A stretch of DNA of 64,000 nucleotides from Halobaculum sp. MBLA0143 (GTDB lineage: Archaea; Halobacteriota; Halobacteria; Halobacteriales; Haloferacaceae), in the NCBI RefSeq assembly GCF_041361465.1, contig NZ_JBGKAC010000001.1:992001-1056000 (forward strand). Reading direction: 5' to 3'. Shown here in pieces: positions 42,446-51,714 of the stretch. Within the stretch, counting starts at the first letter, position 1, and each line of letters begins with the position of its first letter. The notes below the pieces were generated by a model. It did no database searches. It saw nothing but the letters and a program-made list of their open reading frames with translations, and was not told the DNA's origin. A program made the translations under genes and the position numbers.

Positions 42446-43263
42446 GACGAGCCTCCGCCGGCGACGGGGTCGACCGCGGGCGACACCTTCGGGTGGTCAC
42501 GGGTCACGTGGATGGGACACTCGTCGGGCGACTGCTCGGGGTTCGACTCCAGCATGTACTGTAGCCACTCGCGGTCACCCTCGGTCCCCCAGTCGCCGAG
42601 GTCGGCGTGGGGACAGACGCCGTCGTAGTCGACGAGTCGGTCCTGGATCGTGTCGCGGGCGCGCTCGCCGGCCTCCGTGTCGGCGGTCACGCCCATCGTC
42701 TCGAACAGGGCACGGGGCTGGAACGTGATCTCCAGCCCGACCGGGCAGTACCGGCTCATCCGGTCGTCGTAGAAGGGTGCCCGACAGGTGGGGAAGATCG
42801 GTTCGTCGTCGAAACAGAACTCCCAGTAGGGGTCGTCGGGGTCCGTCGGAATCTCCTCCGGCCACGGCTCGGGGTCGTGGACGTGGAGGAACTGGAGGAC
42901 GTGCCACAGCCGTTCGTGGTACGCCGCCTCCGACAGCGACTCCTCGGGCGGCCGGAAGAACGTCACCAGCGACGCGCGCTGGCTGTGGTCGTCCCACACC
43001 CGGAGGTACTCCCGGAGCGTGTCGCGCAGCCCCAACAACGCGTCGGGGTCGGTCGTCGACGGGACGACTGTGTACAACGGGTCGCCGGCGGCGACGGACT
43101 CCGCGCCGAAGAAACACGGGAACGGCTCGCCGTCCCGCTCGCCCGTGAGTCCCTCGTAGAAGCTCTCCCAGTGATCCCGCGCCCAGTCGGGGTAGTCGCC
43201 GGACTCGACGCGCTCGCGGAACGTCGTCTGGTCGACGAGCGCCTGGACTCCGGGCTCGTTCAT
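42442..43263 (-). CDS. YqcI/YcgG-family protein
   Basis: 273 aa. Features of the YqcI/YcgG family: the [18 protein letters not shown] segment, [46 protein letters not shown], and the [18 protein letters not shown] region. The catalytic role is not settled; the fold has been linked to heme or metal-dependent oxidases in some biosynthetic clusters (family knowledge from memory). It is transcribed first, then the isochorismatase-like gene. Confidence 0.75.
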   Translation of the reverse strand: MNEPGVQALVDQTTFRERVESGDYPDWARDHWESFYEGLTGERDGEPFPCFFGAESVAAGDPLYTVVPSTTDPDALLGLRDTLREYLRVWDDHSQRASLVTFFRPPEESLSEAAYHERLWHVLQFLHVHDPEPWPEEIPTDPDDPYWEFCFDDEPIFPTCRAPFYDDRMSRYCPVGLEITFQPRALFETMGVTADTEAGERARDTIQDRLVDYDGVCPHADLGDWGTEGDREWLQYMLESNPEQSPDECPIHVTRDHPKVSPAVDPVAGGGSS

Positions 43264-43366
43264 ACCGTCCGTTCGGCCCGGAGCGACTTCGGGGTGTCGT
43301 CTCCGCGCGGCACGAACGCGAGGTGTCGTCTCCAGACGGACCGACGGAACGACGCCGCGACCGTCG

Positions 43367-44113
43367 TCACGGCGACAACACGCTCGTCCCGCCGTCCGTG
43401 GCCGACAGCCACTCGGCCCGCGAGATGGAGTACTGAACCTCGTCGTGGACGGTGCCGTCGTCGTACGCGGTGACGTTGCGCTCGACGCCGTCGCGGCGGC
43501 CGCCGAGCCGGTCGACGTACTTCTCGATGGCCCGCCCCGACTGCTCGTTGCGGGGCTCGTGGCTCACCCGGACGACCCCCAGGTCGAGGCGGTCGAAGGC
43601 GAGCTCTACGAGCGCGGTCGCCCGCTCGCCGGAGTAGCCCCGCCCCCAGAACGGCTCGCGGAGCCAGACGCCGAGGTAGCCCGCACGGCGGTCCCAGTCG
43701 ACGTCGAGCCCGCCGAAGCCGACGATCTCGCCGGGGTCGCCGCCCAGCTCTCCTTCGCGGAGCCGGATCACGTACGCCGCGGTCTCGCCGTCGGCCCACC
43801 CCGCCCGACCGCGTTCGAGGAACGACTCCGAGGTCCTCGGGGCGTCGTGTGGCGACCACGGCAGCCACCGGGTGAGCCGCTCCATCCCGTCGCCGGAACA
43901 GATCTCGTACACCCGGGTCGCGTCGACGTACGCCGGCGTCCGTGGCTCCAACAGCAGTCGTTCCGTCCGGATGCGCTCGGGGAACAGCTCCGACTCCGCC
44001 GCTGGCGTCGACTGCGCCGGTGTCTCCGCCGCCGGCGCCGACTCCGTTCCCGCCGACTCCGCCGCCGGCGCCGACTCCGTTCCCGCCGACCCCGCCGACG
44101 GCGTCTCACTCAT
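43367..44113 (-). CDS. GNAT acetyltransferase, RimJ/RimL type (copy 2)
   Basis: 248 aa. After an Ala/Ser/Glu-rich N-terminal tail with an imperfect tandem repeat (SAGTESAPAAE), a RimL-like GNAT domain runs from RIRTERLLLEPRTPAYVDA through AGYLGVWLREPFWGRGYSGE to VRVSHEPRNEQSGRAIEKYV. It is a paralogue of the gene immediately upstream and overlaps it by 8 nt. The substrate may be protein N-termini or a small amine. Confidence 0.8.
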   Translation of the reverse strand: MSETPSAGSAGTESAPAAESAGTESAPAAETPAQSTPAAESELFPERIRTERLLLEPRTPAYVDATRVYEICSGDGMERLTRWLPWSPHDAPRTSESFLERGRAGWADGETAAYVIRLREGELGGDPGEIVGFGGLDVDWDRRAGYLGVWLREPFWGRGYSGERATALVELAFDRLDLGVVRVSHEPRNEQSGRAIEKYVDRLGGRRDGVERNVTAYDDGTVHDEVQYSISRAEWLSATDGGTSVLSP

Positions 44114-44792
44114 CCGTCGTCGCCTCGGGCGTCACCTCTGCCGGCGGGACGCCTTCGAGTGCCGGCTCGTCGAGCTCGTCGACGAACGTCGCCGGCGGCT
44201 CGTCGACGGTCGCTTCGTACTCCTCGCGGGAGACGCTGAAGCTGACGGTGTCGTGTGGCTCGCCGCCGACGGCCACCTCGTTGCGGAAGCGACCCTCGCG
44301 GCGACCACCCATGCTCTCGACGTACTTCTCGATGGCCCGGACGGACTGCTCGTTGTCCGGCAGCACGTCGACGGAGACGATCTCCAAGTCGAGCCGTTCG
44401 AACGCGAGCGCCGCCAGCGCCCGGGCGCGCTCGCCGGAGTAGCCCCGGCCCCAGAACGGCTTCCGGAGCCAGACGCCCAGCGTCCCGCGCCGACGGTCCC
44501 AGTCGGGGCCGAGGGCGGCGTTGCCGGCCAACAGCCCGGCGTAGGGCTCGCCCTCGCGCGGGATCACGACGTAGCCCGCCCACTCGTGGTCGTCCCACTT
44601 CTCCGTGAAGTCTGCCAGCACGTCTGCGCTCTCCTTCGGGTGGTCGTGGGGCTCCCAGGAGAGGAACTCCGTCTCTCGGTCGATCGTCGTCGTCTGTCCC
44701 GCGCCGGCGGCCGCGTAGAACTGCCTGGCCCCGAGCGCGCGGTCCATCCGTTCGAGCCGGAGTCGGTCCGTCTCGATCAGTTCGGGGAACAT
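44106..44792 (-). CDS. GNAT acetyltransferase, RimJ/RimL type (copy 1)
   Basis: 228 aa, no N-terminal tail. The GNAT core (LIETDRLRLERMDRALGARQ ... LGVWLRKPFWGRGYSGERAR ... VSVDVLPDNEQSVRAIEKYV) is closely similar to the next gene, with the same WGRGYSGERA acetyl-CoA loop. The pair arose by tandem duplication. ATG at 44792. Confidence 0.8.
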   Translation of the reverse strand: MFPELIETDRLRLERMDRALGARQFYAAAGAGQTTTIDRETEFLSWEPHDHPKESADVLADFTEKWDDHEWAGYVVIPREGEPYAGLLAGNAALGPDWDRRRGTLGVWLRKPFWGRGYSGERARALAALAFERLDLEIVSVDVLPDNEQSVRAIEKYVESMGGRREGRFRNEVAVGGEPHDTVSFSVSREEYEATVDEPPATFVDELDEPALEGVPPAEVTPEATTDE

Positions 44793-44906
44793 TCGTCTGG
44801 GGTGTCGTGTCGGGGGTCAAAAATCCTCGCCGGGGTGTGTGAGTGGTTTCCAGTGTCGCCGCAACACCCGAAGAGACAAGTGTCTCTCCGGACGCGACCC
44901 GAGACG

Positions 44907-45431
44907 ATGGACGAGAGCGGTCGCGCGACAACGACGAGCAGACGACGGATCCTGGCCGGCGTGCTCGCCGTCACCGCCGGCTGTGGCGGGACGCCCTCGG
45001 AGTCGACACCGGAGCCGCTGCCGTACCGACACCTGGAGTCCGAGCCGTTGTACGTCGGCGAGACGGTCGAGGCGGCGTTCCCGGACGGGGTCGGCTTCGT
45101 CTCGGAGCCGACGGCGGCGACGCTGGCGGTGTTGGGACGGGAGACGGCGGTCGACGGCGGCCGCGTCGGCGAGTGGCTGACCGCCGGCGTCGCGGTCGCC
45201 GTCGCCGGACGCCCGGCCAGGCCGACGCTGTGGCGGCTCCTCACCTCGGGTGGTGTCGACGAGTCGTTCACCGTCAGCTTCGACCCGGACGGTGGGTCGG
45301 AGTCGTACCTCGTCGCCGCCGTCGACCCGGTCGACGACCGACGGCTCGTCCCGATCTTCGCCGACAGCGAGTTCCAGCGACCCGTCACGTACGCGGTCGA
45401 CGACGTGCTTCGCGGGGTGGTCGAGGGGTAG
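44907..45431 (+). CDS. Tat lipoprotein of unknown function
   Basis: 174 aa. The signal TTTSRRRILAGVLAVTAGCGG has a twin-arginine motif and a lipobox Cys at about residue 26. The mature part is compact and beta-rich (LESEPLYVGETVEAAFPDGV, ESYLVAAVDPVDDRRLVPIF). ATG 44907 is chosen because an upstream in-frame extension runs through the divergent GNAT gene. No family recognised. Confidence 0.65.
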   Translation: MDESGRATTTSRRRILAGVLAVTAGCGGTPSESTPEPLPYRHLESEPLYVGETVEAAFPDGVGFVSEPTAATLAVLGRETAVDGGRVGEWLTAGVAVAVAGRPARPTLWRLLTSGGVDESFTVSFDPDGGSESYLVAAVDPVDDRRLVPIFADSEFQRPVTYAVDDVLRGVVEG

Positions 45432-45543
45432 ACGCGGGGTGGACGGCCGGGCAGTCGACGGACGCCGGTGACCGCCCGCCCCCGCCTGGCGACCCCACAC
45501 CGCAACCCTGATTCGCGCGGCTCCGCTACGGAGTGGTACTCAG

Positions 45544-46794
45544 ATGGCGACCTACCACATCGAGACGTACGGCTGCACCTCCAACCAGGGGGAGAGCCGC
45601 CGAATCGAGCGGTCGCTCCGCGACGGGGGCCACCGCCCGGTCGACGGGCCAGAGGAGGCGGACGTGGCGATCCTGAACACCTGTACGGTCGTCGAGAAGA
45701 CGGAGCGGAACATGCTCCGGCGGGCCGAGGAGCTGGACGACACCGCGGCGGACCTGATCGTGACGGGCTGTATGGCGCTCGCCCAGGGCGACGAGTTCGA
45801 GTCGGCCGACGTGGACGCCCAGGTGCTCCACTGGGACGACGTGCCGACGGCCGTCCGCAACGGTGAGTGTCCGACGACGACCGGCGGGACGGAGCCGATC
45901 CTCGACGGCGAGGTCGGGATCCTCCCCATCGCGCGGGGCTGTATGTCGAACTGTTCGTACTGTATCACGAAGTTCGCCACCGGCCGGATCGACTCCCCCC
46001 CGGTCGCGGACAACGTCGAGAAGGCACGGGCGCTGATCCACGCCGGCGCCTCGGAGGTCCGCGTCACCGGTCAGGACACTGGCGTGTACGGCTGGGACGA
46101 GGGGGAACGGAAGCTGCCGGAACTGCTCGACCGGATCTGCGACGTCGACGGTCAGTTCCGGGTGCGTGTCGGGATGGCGAACCCCGGCGGCGTCCACGGC
46201 ATCCGCGAGGAACTGGCGGACGTGTTCGCTCGTAACGAGGAGCTGTACAACTTCATCCACCTCCCGGTCCAGTCCGGATCGAACGACGTGTTGGAGGAGA
46301 TGCGCCGTCAGCACCGCGTCGAGAAGTTCCTGGAGATCGTCGAGACGTTCGACGACCGGCTGGACCACTGGACGCTGTCGACGGACTTCGTCGTCGGGTT
46401 CCCGACGGAGACGGACCACGACCACGAGCAGTCGATGGCGTTGCTGCGCGAGGTCCGTCCGGAGAAGGTGAACGTCACGCGGTTCTCGAAGCGCCCGGGC
46501 ACGGACGCCGCCGAGATGAAGGGGCTCGGTGGGACGATCAAGAAGGAACGCTCGAAGGAGATGAGCGCCGAAAAGCGGGAGATCGTCGAGGCCGCCCACG
46601 AGGCGATGGTGGGCGAGCGCTTCGACGTGTTGGCCGTCGAAGACGGCACCGCCGACTCGATCAAGTGCCGCGACCCGGCCTACCGCCAGGTGATCGTCCA
46701 GAACGCGAGCGACCACGGGGTCGAGCTCGGCGACTTCCTGGAAGTCGAGATCACCGGCCAGAACACGATGTACGCCTTCGGCGAACCGGTGTGA
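45544..46794 (+). CDS. tRNA t6A37 methylthiotransferase (MtaB/CDKAL1 type)
   Basis: 416 aa. Three parts: the N-terminal MTTase domain with cluster Cys in ETYGCTSNQGESRR, NTCTVVEKTE and VTGCMALAQG; the radical SAM core ARGCMSNCSYCITKFATG near residue 132; and a C-terminal TRAM domain (GERFDVLAVEDG onward). It adds a methylthio group to threonylcarbamoyladenosine at position 37 of ANN-decoding tRNAs, improving fidelity. ATG at 45544. It stands alone. Confidence 0.9.
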   Translation: MATYHIETYGCTSNQGESRRIERSLRDGGHRPVDGPEEADVAILNTCTVVEKTERNMLRRAEELDDTAADLIVTGCMALAQGDEFESADVDAQVLHWDDVPTAVRNGECPTTTGGTEPILDGEVGILPIARGCMSNCSYCITKFATGRIDSPPVADNVEKARALIHAGASEVRVTGQDTGVYGWDEGERKLPELLDRICDVDGQFRVRVGMANPGGVHGIREELADVFARNEELYNFIHLPVQSGSNDVLEEMRRQHRVEKFLEIVETFDDRLDHWTLSTDFVVGFPTETDHDHEQSMALLREVRPEKVNVTRFSKRPGTDAAEMKGLGGTIKKERSKEMSAEKREIVEAAHEAMVGERFDVLAVEDGTADSIKCRDPAYRQVIVQNASDHGVELGDFLEVEITGQNTMYAFGEPV

Positions 46795-46815
46795 CCGGCG
46801 GTTGCGGCCGCCGCT

Positions 46816-48231
46816 CTACTCCGAGGCTCTGATCTGCTTCACGTCCTCCACGGTCGGTGCGTTCGTCACGACGACCGTGTCACCGTCGCGTGTCACCACG
46901 AAGGCGTCGGCGAACGGACCGTCCGGGATCACGTACGTGTCGTTCCCGACTGATCGGGCGCCCTGTCGTTCCAGCCCCTCGCGGTAGGCGGCGGCGAACT
47001 CGCGGGCGTCGGCGGTCGTGTCCCACCGGAGCCGCCAGACGTAGCCGTCGCGGTCGCTGTCGGTGTAGGCGACGAGCGTGTCGCCAGCCCAGCCCGTGGA
47101 CGCCTCGACGGCGTACGTCTGTGGGGCGTACGGGCCGTCACGCTGGGTGAAGTTCTCGAAGCTGACGTAGCCGGTGTTCAACAGCGTCGCGTACACGCCG
47201 AGTTCGCCGAGCGTACGATTGTCGGCGCCGGGGAGTGGCCACCACTCTTCGCCCGATCGGTCGGCCTCTCGCACTCGGACGGCCGTCTCCGTTGGGTACG
47301 TCTCGGGGTGGGTCGTCTGTTCGGTCGTCGTCGGCGGGTCGTCGTAGGCGGCGTTCACGGCCTCCCAGCCGCCACGCTCGTAGAGCTCGTGGACGAAGTC
47401 CGTGCCCTCGGCGTACGGCTGATAGAAGATCGGGAGCAGCCTCCGCTCGTAGTCGATCTCGTTGTCGTCGTCGGTGTCGGTGTCGACGCCGTCGCCACCG
47501 CCGTCGTCTGGCACCGGGAGACAGGACCACTCCGTGTCACACCGCTCGGCGTACAGCCGCTCGACGTAGCGGGCGTCACCCTCCCTGAGTCCACGCAGCG
47601 CGTAGTTCCGGTCGAACCCCTCGGTAACCGTCCGCTCGAAGTGTCGGGCCTGGAGCGCGTGGACGAGTTCGTGCGCGAGCGTCCGTGTGTTCACCGTCGG
47701 GTTCTCGGTGTCGCTCACGAGGACGATCTCGTCCGCCCGAGAGTCGTAGAAGCCCAGGAGCGAACTGCCGGAGAGTTCGCGGTACGCCTCCGCGTACGAC
47801 GTGTTCTCTCCGACGGCGAACAACGCCTCGTACTGCTGTCGTTCGACACGCTCGCCGCGCGGGGGCAGCGAGCGGTCGGGTGCGCCCCCGCGGAAGTTCT
47901 CTCGCGAGACCACGCGGATGTCGACGGACCCCGTGAACTCCAGCCCGCGAATCAGTTCGACACGGGCCATCGTCCGGTCCAGAACGTCTTCGAGCTCTCT
48001 GTCCGTGAGGCCGTCACTCGGCGTGATGTCCAACTCGGCGGTGGCTTCGACGTGGTCTTCGACGCCTAGCTCGTCGTCGACGGTCATCCGCGAGACCGCC
48101 GCGTCCGACTCCCCAGAGTCTGTGGCGGCCGCCGCCGTCACCTCCGGGCCGTCGCCGGGGCTGCCACCCCCGCCACAGCCAGCCAACACCAGACACAGAC
48201 AGACGACTACCGCCGTGATCGGGCGTTTCAC
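46816..48231 (-). CDS. HELVH-motif surface lipoprotein (Hvo_1808-like), copy A
   Basis: 471 aa from GTG at 48231. The lipobox signal ITAVVVCLCLVLAGCGG is followed by a long extracellular domain. The metalloprotease-like NTRTLAHELVHALQARHFER (HELVH, zinc motif HExxH) lies near residue 198, with EGDARYVERLYAERCDTEW downstream supplying a possible third ligand. Similar to a haloarchaeal surface family I recall as Hvo_1808. Minus-strand TTTTTAAC box at 48256-48263, 25-32 nt upstream, predicts leaderless mRNA. Paralogue immediately upstream. Confidence 0.75.
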   Translation of the reverse strand: MKRPITAVVVCLCLVLAGCGGGGSPGDGPEVTAAAATDSGESDAAVSRMTVDDELGVEDHVEATAELDITPSDGLTDRELEDVLDRTMARVELIRGLEFTGSVDIRVVSRENFRGGAPDRSLPPRGERVERQQYEALFAVGENTSYAEAYRELSGSSLLGFYDSRADEIVLVSDTENPTVNTRTLAHELVHALQARHFERTVTEGFDRNYALRGLREGDARYVERLYAERCDTEWSCLPVPDDGGGDGVDTDTDDDNEIDYERRLLPIFYQPYAEGTDFVHELYERGGWEAVNAAYDDPPTTTEQTTHPETYPTETAVRVREADRSGEEWWPLPGADNRTLGELGVYATLLNTGYVSFENFTQRDGPYAPQTYAVEASTGWAGDTLVAYTDSDRDGYVWRLRWDTTADAREFAAAYREGLERQGARSVGNDTYVIPDGPFADAFVVTRDGDTVVVTNAPTVEDVKQIRASE

Positions 48232-48255
48232 AGCCAATTGACTACGCCGCCAAAA

Positions 48256-48263
48256 GTTAAAAA
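48256..48263 (-). promoter_or_regulatory. TATA box of surface lipoprotein copy A
   Basis: Minus-strand TTTTTAAC at 25-32 nt before the GTG at 48231. Confidence 0.55.
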
Positions 48264-48286
48264 GTACTCATACTGACACGACGAGA

Positions 48287-49648
48287 TCACGCCGCGTCGT
48301 CGCTCCGTGGGGTCCGAACCTCGTCGAGCGCGGCGACGGTCGGCGCGTTCGTCACCACCACGGTGTCGCCCTCGCGTGTCACCCGGAACGCGTCGGCGAA
48401 GCCGCCGCTGGGAATCACGTACGTGTCGTCGCCGACGGATCCGGCGCCCTGTCGTTCCAGTCCCTCGCGGTATGCGGCGGCGAACGCCCGGGCGTCGGCG
48501 GTCGTGTCCCACCGGAGCTTCCAGACGTAGGCGGCGCGGTCCCCGTCGGCGTACGCGACGAGCCGGTCGCCGGCCCAGCCCGTGGACGCCTCGGCAGCGT
48601 ACGTCCGACTGGAGTAGGGGCCGTCGGCCTCGTAGTAGCGCTCCCGTGGGACGGCACCGGCACCCCACAGCGCCGTGAACGCGCCGAGTTCACCCAGCGT
48701 CCGGCTCTCCACCCGTTCCCACGCCGGACCGGAGCGATCGGTCACAGTCACCGCGACCGGTCGTTCGTCGGGGTAGGCCTCGGGGTGGATCGTCTGTTCC
48801 GTCGAGACCGGCGGGTCGCCGTAGGCGGCGTTCACGGCGTCCCAGCCGCCGCGCTCGTGGAGTGCGTGGACGAAGCCGGCGCCGTCGGCGTACGGCTGGT
48901 AGACGACCGCGAACAGCCCGCGGTCGTAGTCGACGCCGTCGCCACCGTCGCCGTCGTCCGTCGGCGTCGGGAGACAGGACCACTCCGTGTCACACCGCTC
49001 GGCGTACAACGTGTCGACGTAGCGCGCGTCACCCTCCACGAGACCGGTGTAGGCGGTCCTGGCGTCGTGGCCGTCCGGGCGGCGGCCGCCGAAGTGTTGA
49101 TTCTGGAGCGCGTGGACGAGTTCGTGTGCGAGCGTCCGGGTGTCGATCCGGGGGCGCGAGCCGCCGACGACGACGATCTCGTTGCTGGCGGCGTCGTAGT
49201 ACCCCGCGACGGCGCTGCCGTACAGCTCGTCGTAGGCGGCGCCGACGGACTCGGCTTCGCCCAGCAGGAACGTGGCCTCGAACTGTTGTTCGCGGAGGCG
49301 TCTGGTCTGTGGCGCCACCGTGGCGCCGAAGGCGGCCTCCTCGCGGTACTCCGCCCGGGAGAGCACTCGGAGCCCGACGGGCTGGGTGAACTCCAAGCCG
49401 CGGATCAGTTCCACCCGGGCCATCGTTCGGTCCAAGACGAGCCCGAGTTCGTCTCTGGTGAGCCCGTCGGAAGCCGTCACGTTCAACCGGGCGTCGGCGG
49501 CGACGCCGTCCTCGACGCCGAGCCGCTCCGGCGCGTCGGTGCCGACGAGGGGACTCGACGACGGGGTCCGTGGCGGGGCGGCGGCACCGCCACAGCCGGC
49601 GAGAACCAGACACAGACAGACGAGCACCGCGGGGAGGGCCCGTGACAC
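48287..49648 (-). CDS. HELVH-motif surface lipoprotein (Hvo_1808-like), copy B
   Basis: 453 aa from GTG at 49648, beginning with the lipobox signal SRALPAVLVCLCLVLAGCGG. It aligns with copy A through most of its length: DTRTLAHELVHALQNQHFGG, EGDARYVDTLYAERCDTEWS, and the C-terminal RQGAGSVGDDTYVIPSGGFA. The C-terminal domain is the most similar part, down to DNA level. A possible extracellular metalloprotease. An upstream in-frame start exists, but a T-rich box about 28-30 nt before this GTG supports it. Confidence 0.75.
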   Translation of the reverse strand: MSRALPAVLVCLCLVLAGCGGAAAPPRTPSSSPLVGTDAPERLGVEDGVAADARLNVTASDGLTRDELGLVLDRTMARVELIRGLEFTQPVGLRVLSRAEYREEAAFGATVAPQTRRLREQQFEATFLLGEAESVGAAYDELYGSAVAGYYDAASNEIVVVGGSRPRIDTRTLAHELVHALQNQHFGGRRPDGHDARTAYTGLVEGDARYVDTLYAERCDTEWSCLPTPTDDGDGGDGVDYDRGLFAVVYQPYADGAGFVHALHERGGWDAVNAAYGDPPVSTEQTIHPEAYPDERPVAVTVTDRSGPAWERVESRTLGELGAFTALWGAGAVPRERYYEADGPYSSRTYAAEASTGWAGDRLVAYADGDRAAYVWKLRWDTTADARAFAAAYREGLERQGAGSVGDDTYVIPSGGFADAFRVTREGDTVVVTNAPTVAALDEVRTPRSDDAA

Positions 49649-49760
49649 AGTCTCTCGTGGCTGTCCCGTGAACAAAAGCGTGTCCACCGCGGCCACGGGC
49701 GTCGGTGGAACCGCCAGAGGTGACCGGGACCGGCAACAGGAACTGAAAGCAGTAGGAACA

Positions 49761-49767
49761 CTTACAC
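49761..49767 (+). promoter_or_regulatory. TATA-like box of the SPFH gene
   Basis: CTTACAC, 24-30 nt before the ATG at 49791. Confidence 0.45.
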
Positions 49768-49790
49768 CCGGGAGTCACGAAGTAACGAGC

Positions 49791-50960
49791 ATGGTTCCCG
49801 TACCACTACAGGCGGGCTTCAGCCTGGCGCTAGTCGGACTGTTGTTCCTCCTGCTGGCGGTCGTCACCGTCTGGCAGTCCGTGGTCATCGTCGACGCCTA
49901 CGAGAAGAAGGCGAAGACGGTGTTCGGGCAGTTCGACACGCTGCTGGACCCCGGGATCAACTTCGTGGAGCCGTTCGTCTCCAACACCCACGCGTTCGAC
50001 ATGCGGACGCAGACTCTGGACGTGCCGCGTCAGGAGGCGATCACCCGGGACAACTCCCCGGTGACCGCCGACGCCGTCGTCTACATCAAGGTGATGGACG
50101 CCAAGAAGGCGTTCCTGGAGGTTGAAGACTACAAGACGGCCGTCTCGAACCTGGCCCAGACCACACTGCGTGCCGTGCTGGGTGACATGGACTTAGACGA
50201 CACGCTGAACAAGCGCCAAGAGATCAACGCTCGCATCCGCAAGGAGCTCGACGAGCCGACCGACGAGTGGGGTATCCGAGTGGAGTCCGTCGAGGTGCGG
50301 GAGGTCAACCCCTCGAAGGACGTCCAACAGGCGATGGAGCAACAGACCTCCGCCGAGCGGAAGCGGCGGGCCATGATCCTGGAGGCGCAGGGTGAGCGCC
50401 GCTCCGCCATCGAGGAGGCGGAAGGGGAGAAGGAGTCGAACATCATCCGCGCCCAGGGTGAAAAGCAGAGCCAGATCCTGGAGGCACAGGGTGACGCAAT
50501 CTCCACCGTGCTGCGCGCGAAGTCCGCCCAGTCGATGGGCGAGCGTGCGATCATCGAGAGAGGGATGGAGACGCTGGAGTCCATCGGCGAAGGGGAGTCG
50601 ACGACGTTCGTGCTCCCGCAGGAGCTCACCTCGTTGGTCGGTCGCTACGGCAAGACGCTCACCGGCTCCGACGTCCAGGAGTCCGAGGGGCTCGACTCGC
50701 TCGACTTCGGCGACGAGACTCGCGAGATGCTCGGGCTAGACGACATCGACGAGATGATCGGACAGCTCGACGAGATCGAGGGGATGGAAGGGATGAGCGA
50801 CGACGTCGAGAACGGCGAGGACTCGATCGCCGACATGGACGAGGTCGTCGGCGACGGCGAAGACCAGATCGAGTCCACAGAAGACGTCACGGGCGGCGAC
50901 GGCACGGTCGACCAACCGGACGAGCCGCTCAGTGAGGAGCTCGAGACGGAAGTGGAGTAA
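49791..50960 (+). CDS. SPFH/stomatin-prohibitin family membrane protein
   Basis: 389 aa. An N-terminal membrane anchor (residues 8-32) is followed by the SPFH domain (VDAYEKKAKTVFGQFDTLLDPGINFVEPF ... VEVREVNPSKDVQQAM). An Ala/Glu-rich coiled coil (AERKRRAMILEAQGERRSAIEEAEGEKESN, residues about 185-255) precedes a very acidic tail (300-389). Such proteins oligomerise into membrane microdomain scaffolds and often regulate proteases. No NfeD partner gene is adjacent, unlike many prokaryotic stomatins. Confidence 0.88.
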   Translation: MVPVPLQAGFSLALVGLLFLLLAVVTVWQSVVIVDAYEKKAKTVFGQFDTLLDPGINFVEPFVSNTHAFDMRTQTLDVPRQEAITRDNSPVTADAVVYIKVMDAKKAFLEVEDYKTAVSNLAQTTLRAVLGDMDLDDTLNKRQEINARIRKELDEPTDEWGIRVESVEVREVNPSKDVQQAMEQQTSAERKRRAMILEAQGERRSAIEEAEGEKESNIIRAQGEKQSQILEAQGDAISTVLRAKSAQSMGERAIIERGMETLESIGEGESTTFVLPQELTSLVGRYGKTLTGSDVQESEGLDSLDFGDETREMLGLDDIDEMIGQLDEIEGMEGMSDDVENGEDSIADMDEVVGDGEDQIESTEDVTGGDGTVDQPDEPLSEELETEVE

Positions 50961-51064
50961 CGCCTCGGCTCGACTACTGCTTCGGGACGGGGGGAGGCGG
51001 TCGAACGTGCTCCCCACGCGGTCTCTCGGGTTCTCGGAAGCAGTCGGACCGACGACCCGAACAC

Positions 51065-51073
51065 TTTTTTACA
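51065..51073 (+). promoter_or_regulatory. TATA-like box of the 51094 regulator
   Basis: TTTTTTACA, about 25-29 nt before the GTG at 51094. Confidence 0.45.
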
Positions 51074-51093
51074 CAGGCTCCGTAACGAGTCTC

Positions 51094-51714
51094 GTGAGCC
51101 GAGAGGTAGACGACGAGAAGCGCGACACTCTCCGGCGGTTCGCCGCCCTCGGAGCGGCGACCCCGTTGGTGTCGGCGGAGGCGACCGCCGAGAGCGACGA
51201 CGGCGACGACCGCTCGGCCGTGCGGGACGCGATCCGGGGGTACCTCTCGCGGACTCCCGGCGCACACTTCTCGAAGCTGCGCGACGATCTACGGCTGGGG
51301 ACGGGGGAGACCCAACACCACCTCCGCACCCTGGAGTCGGAGGGGGCTGTCGTCTCCACCCGCGACGGCGACTACCGTAGATTCTACCCCGCCGGGCAGT
51401 TCTCCGCGTTCGAACAGACGGCACTGGGCTACCTCCGCCGCGAGACCGCACGCGGAGTCGTCGTAACCCTGTTGCGGGAGCCGGACGCCTCCGGTGCGGA
51501 CGTGGCCCGGGCGCTGGACGTCTCCCGACCGACCGTCTCGAACTACGTCGGCGAACTGGAGTCGGCCGGGCTGTTGGACCGGTCGGACGGCTACGCCGTG
51601 GTGCGCCCGGAGACGATCATCACGCTGCTCGTCCGGTACGCGGACTCCTTCGGCCCGGACGCGGCGGCGTTCGCCGACGACGCTGCCGCCGACCTCGTCT
51701 CGTACGACGGCTGA
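51094..51714 (+). CDS. Two-winged-helix transcription regulator
   Basis: 206 aa from GTG at 51094. Two winged helices follow each other: AVRDAIRGYLSRTPGAHFSKLRDDLRLGTGETQHHLRTLESEGAV (residues about 46-90) and the second with the recognition helix SGADVARALDVSRPTVSNYVGELESAGLL (about 134-162). The N-terminal 25 residues (KRDTLRRFAALGAATPLVSA) look like a twin-arginine signal, unusual for a DNA-binding protein. Its last codons and stop form the first unit of a 29-bp minisatellite. Confidence 0.75.
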   Translation: MSREVDDEKRDTLRRFAALGAATPLVSAEATAESDDGDDRSAVRDAIRGYLSRTPGAHFSKLRDDLRLGTGETQHHLRTLESEGAVVSTRDGDYRRFYPAGQFSAFEQTALGYLRRETARGVVVTLLREPDASGADVARALDVSRPTVSNYVGELESAGLLDRSDGYAVVRPETIITLLVRYADSFGPDAAAFADDAAADLVSYDG

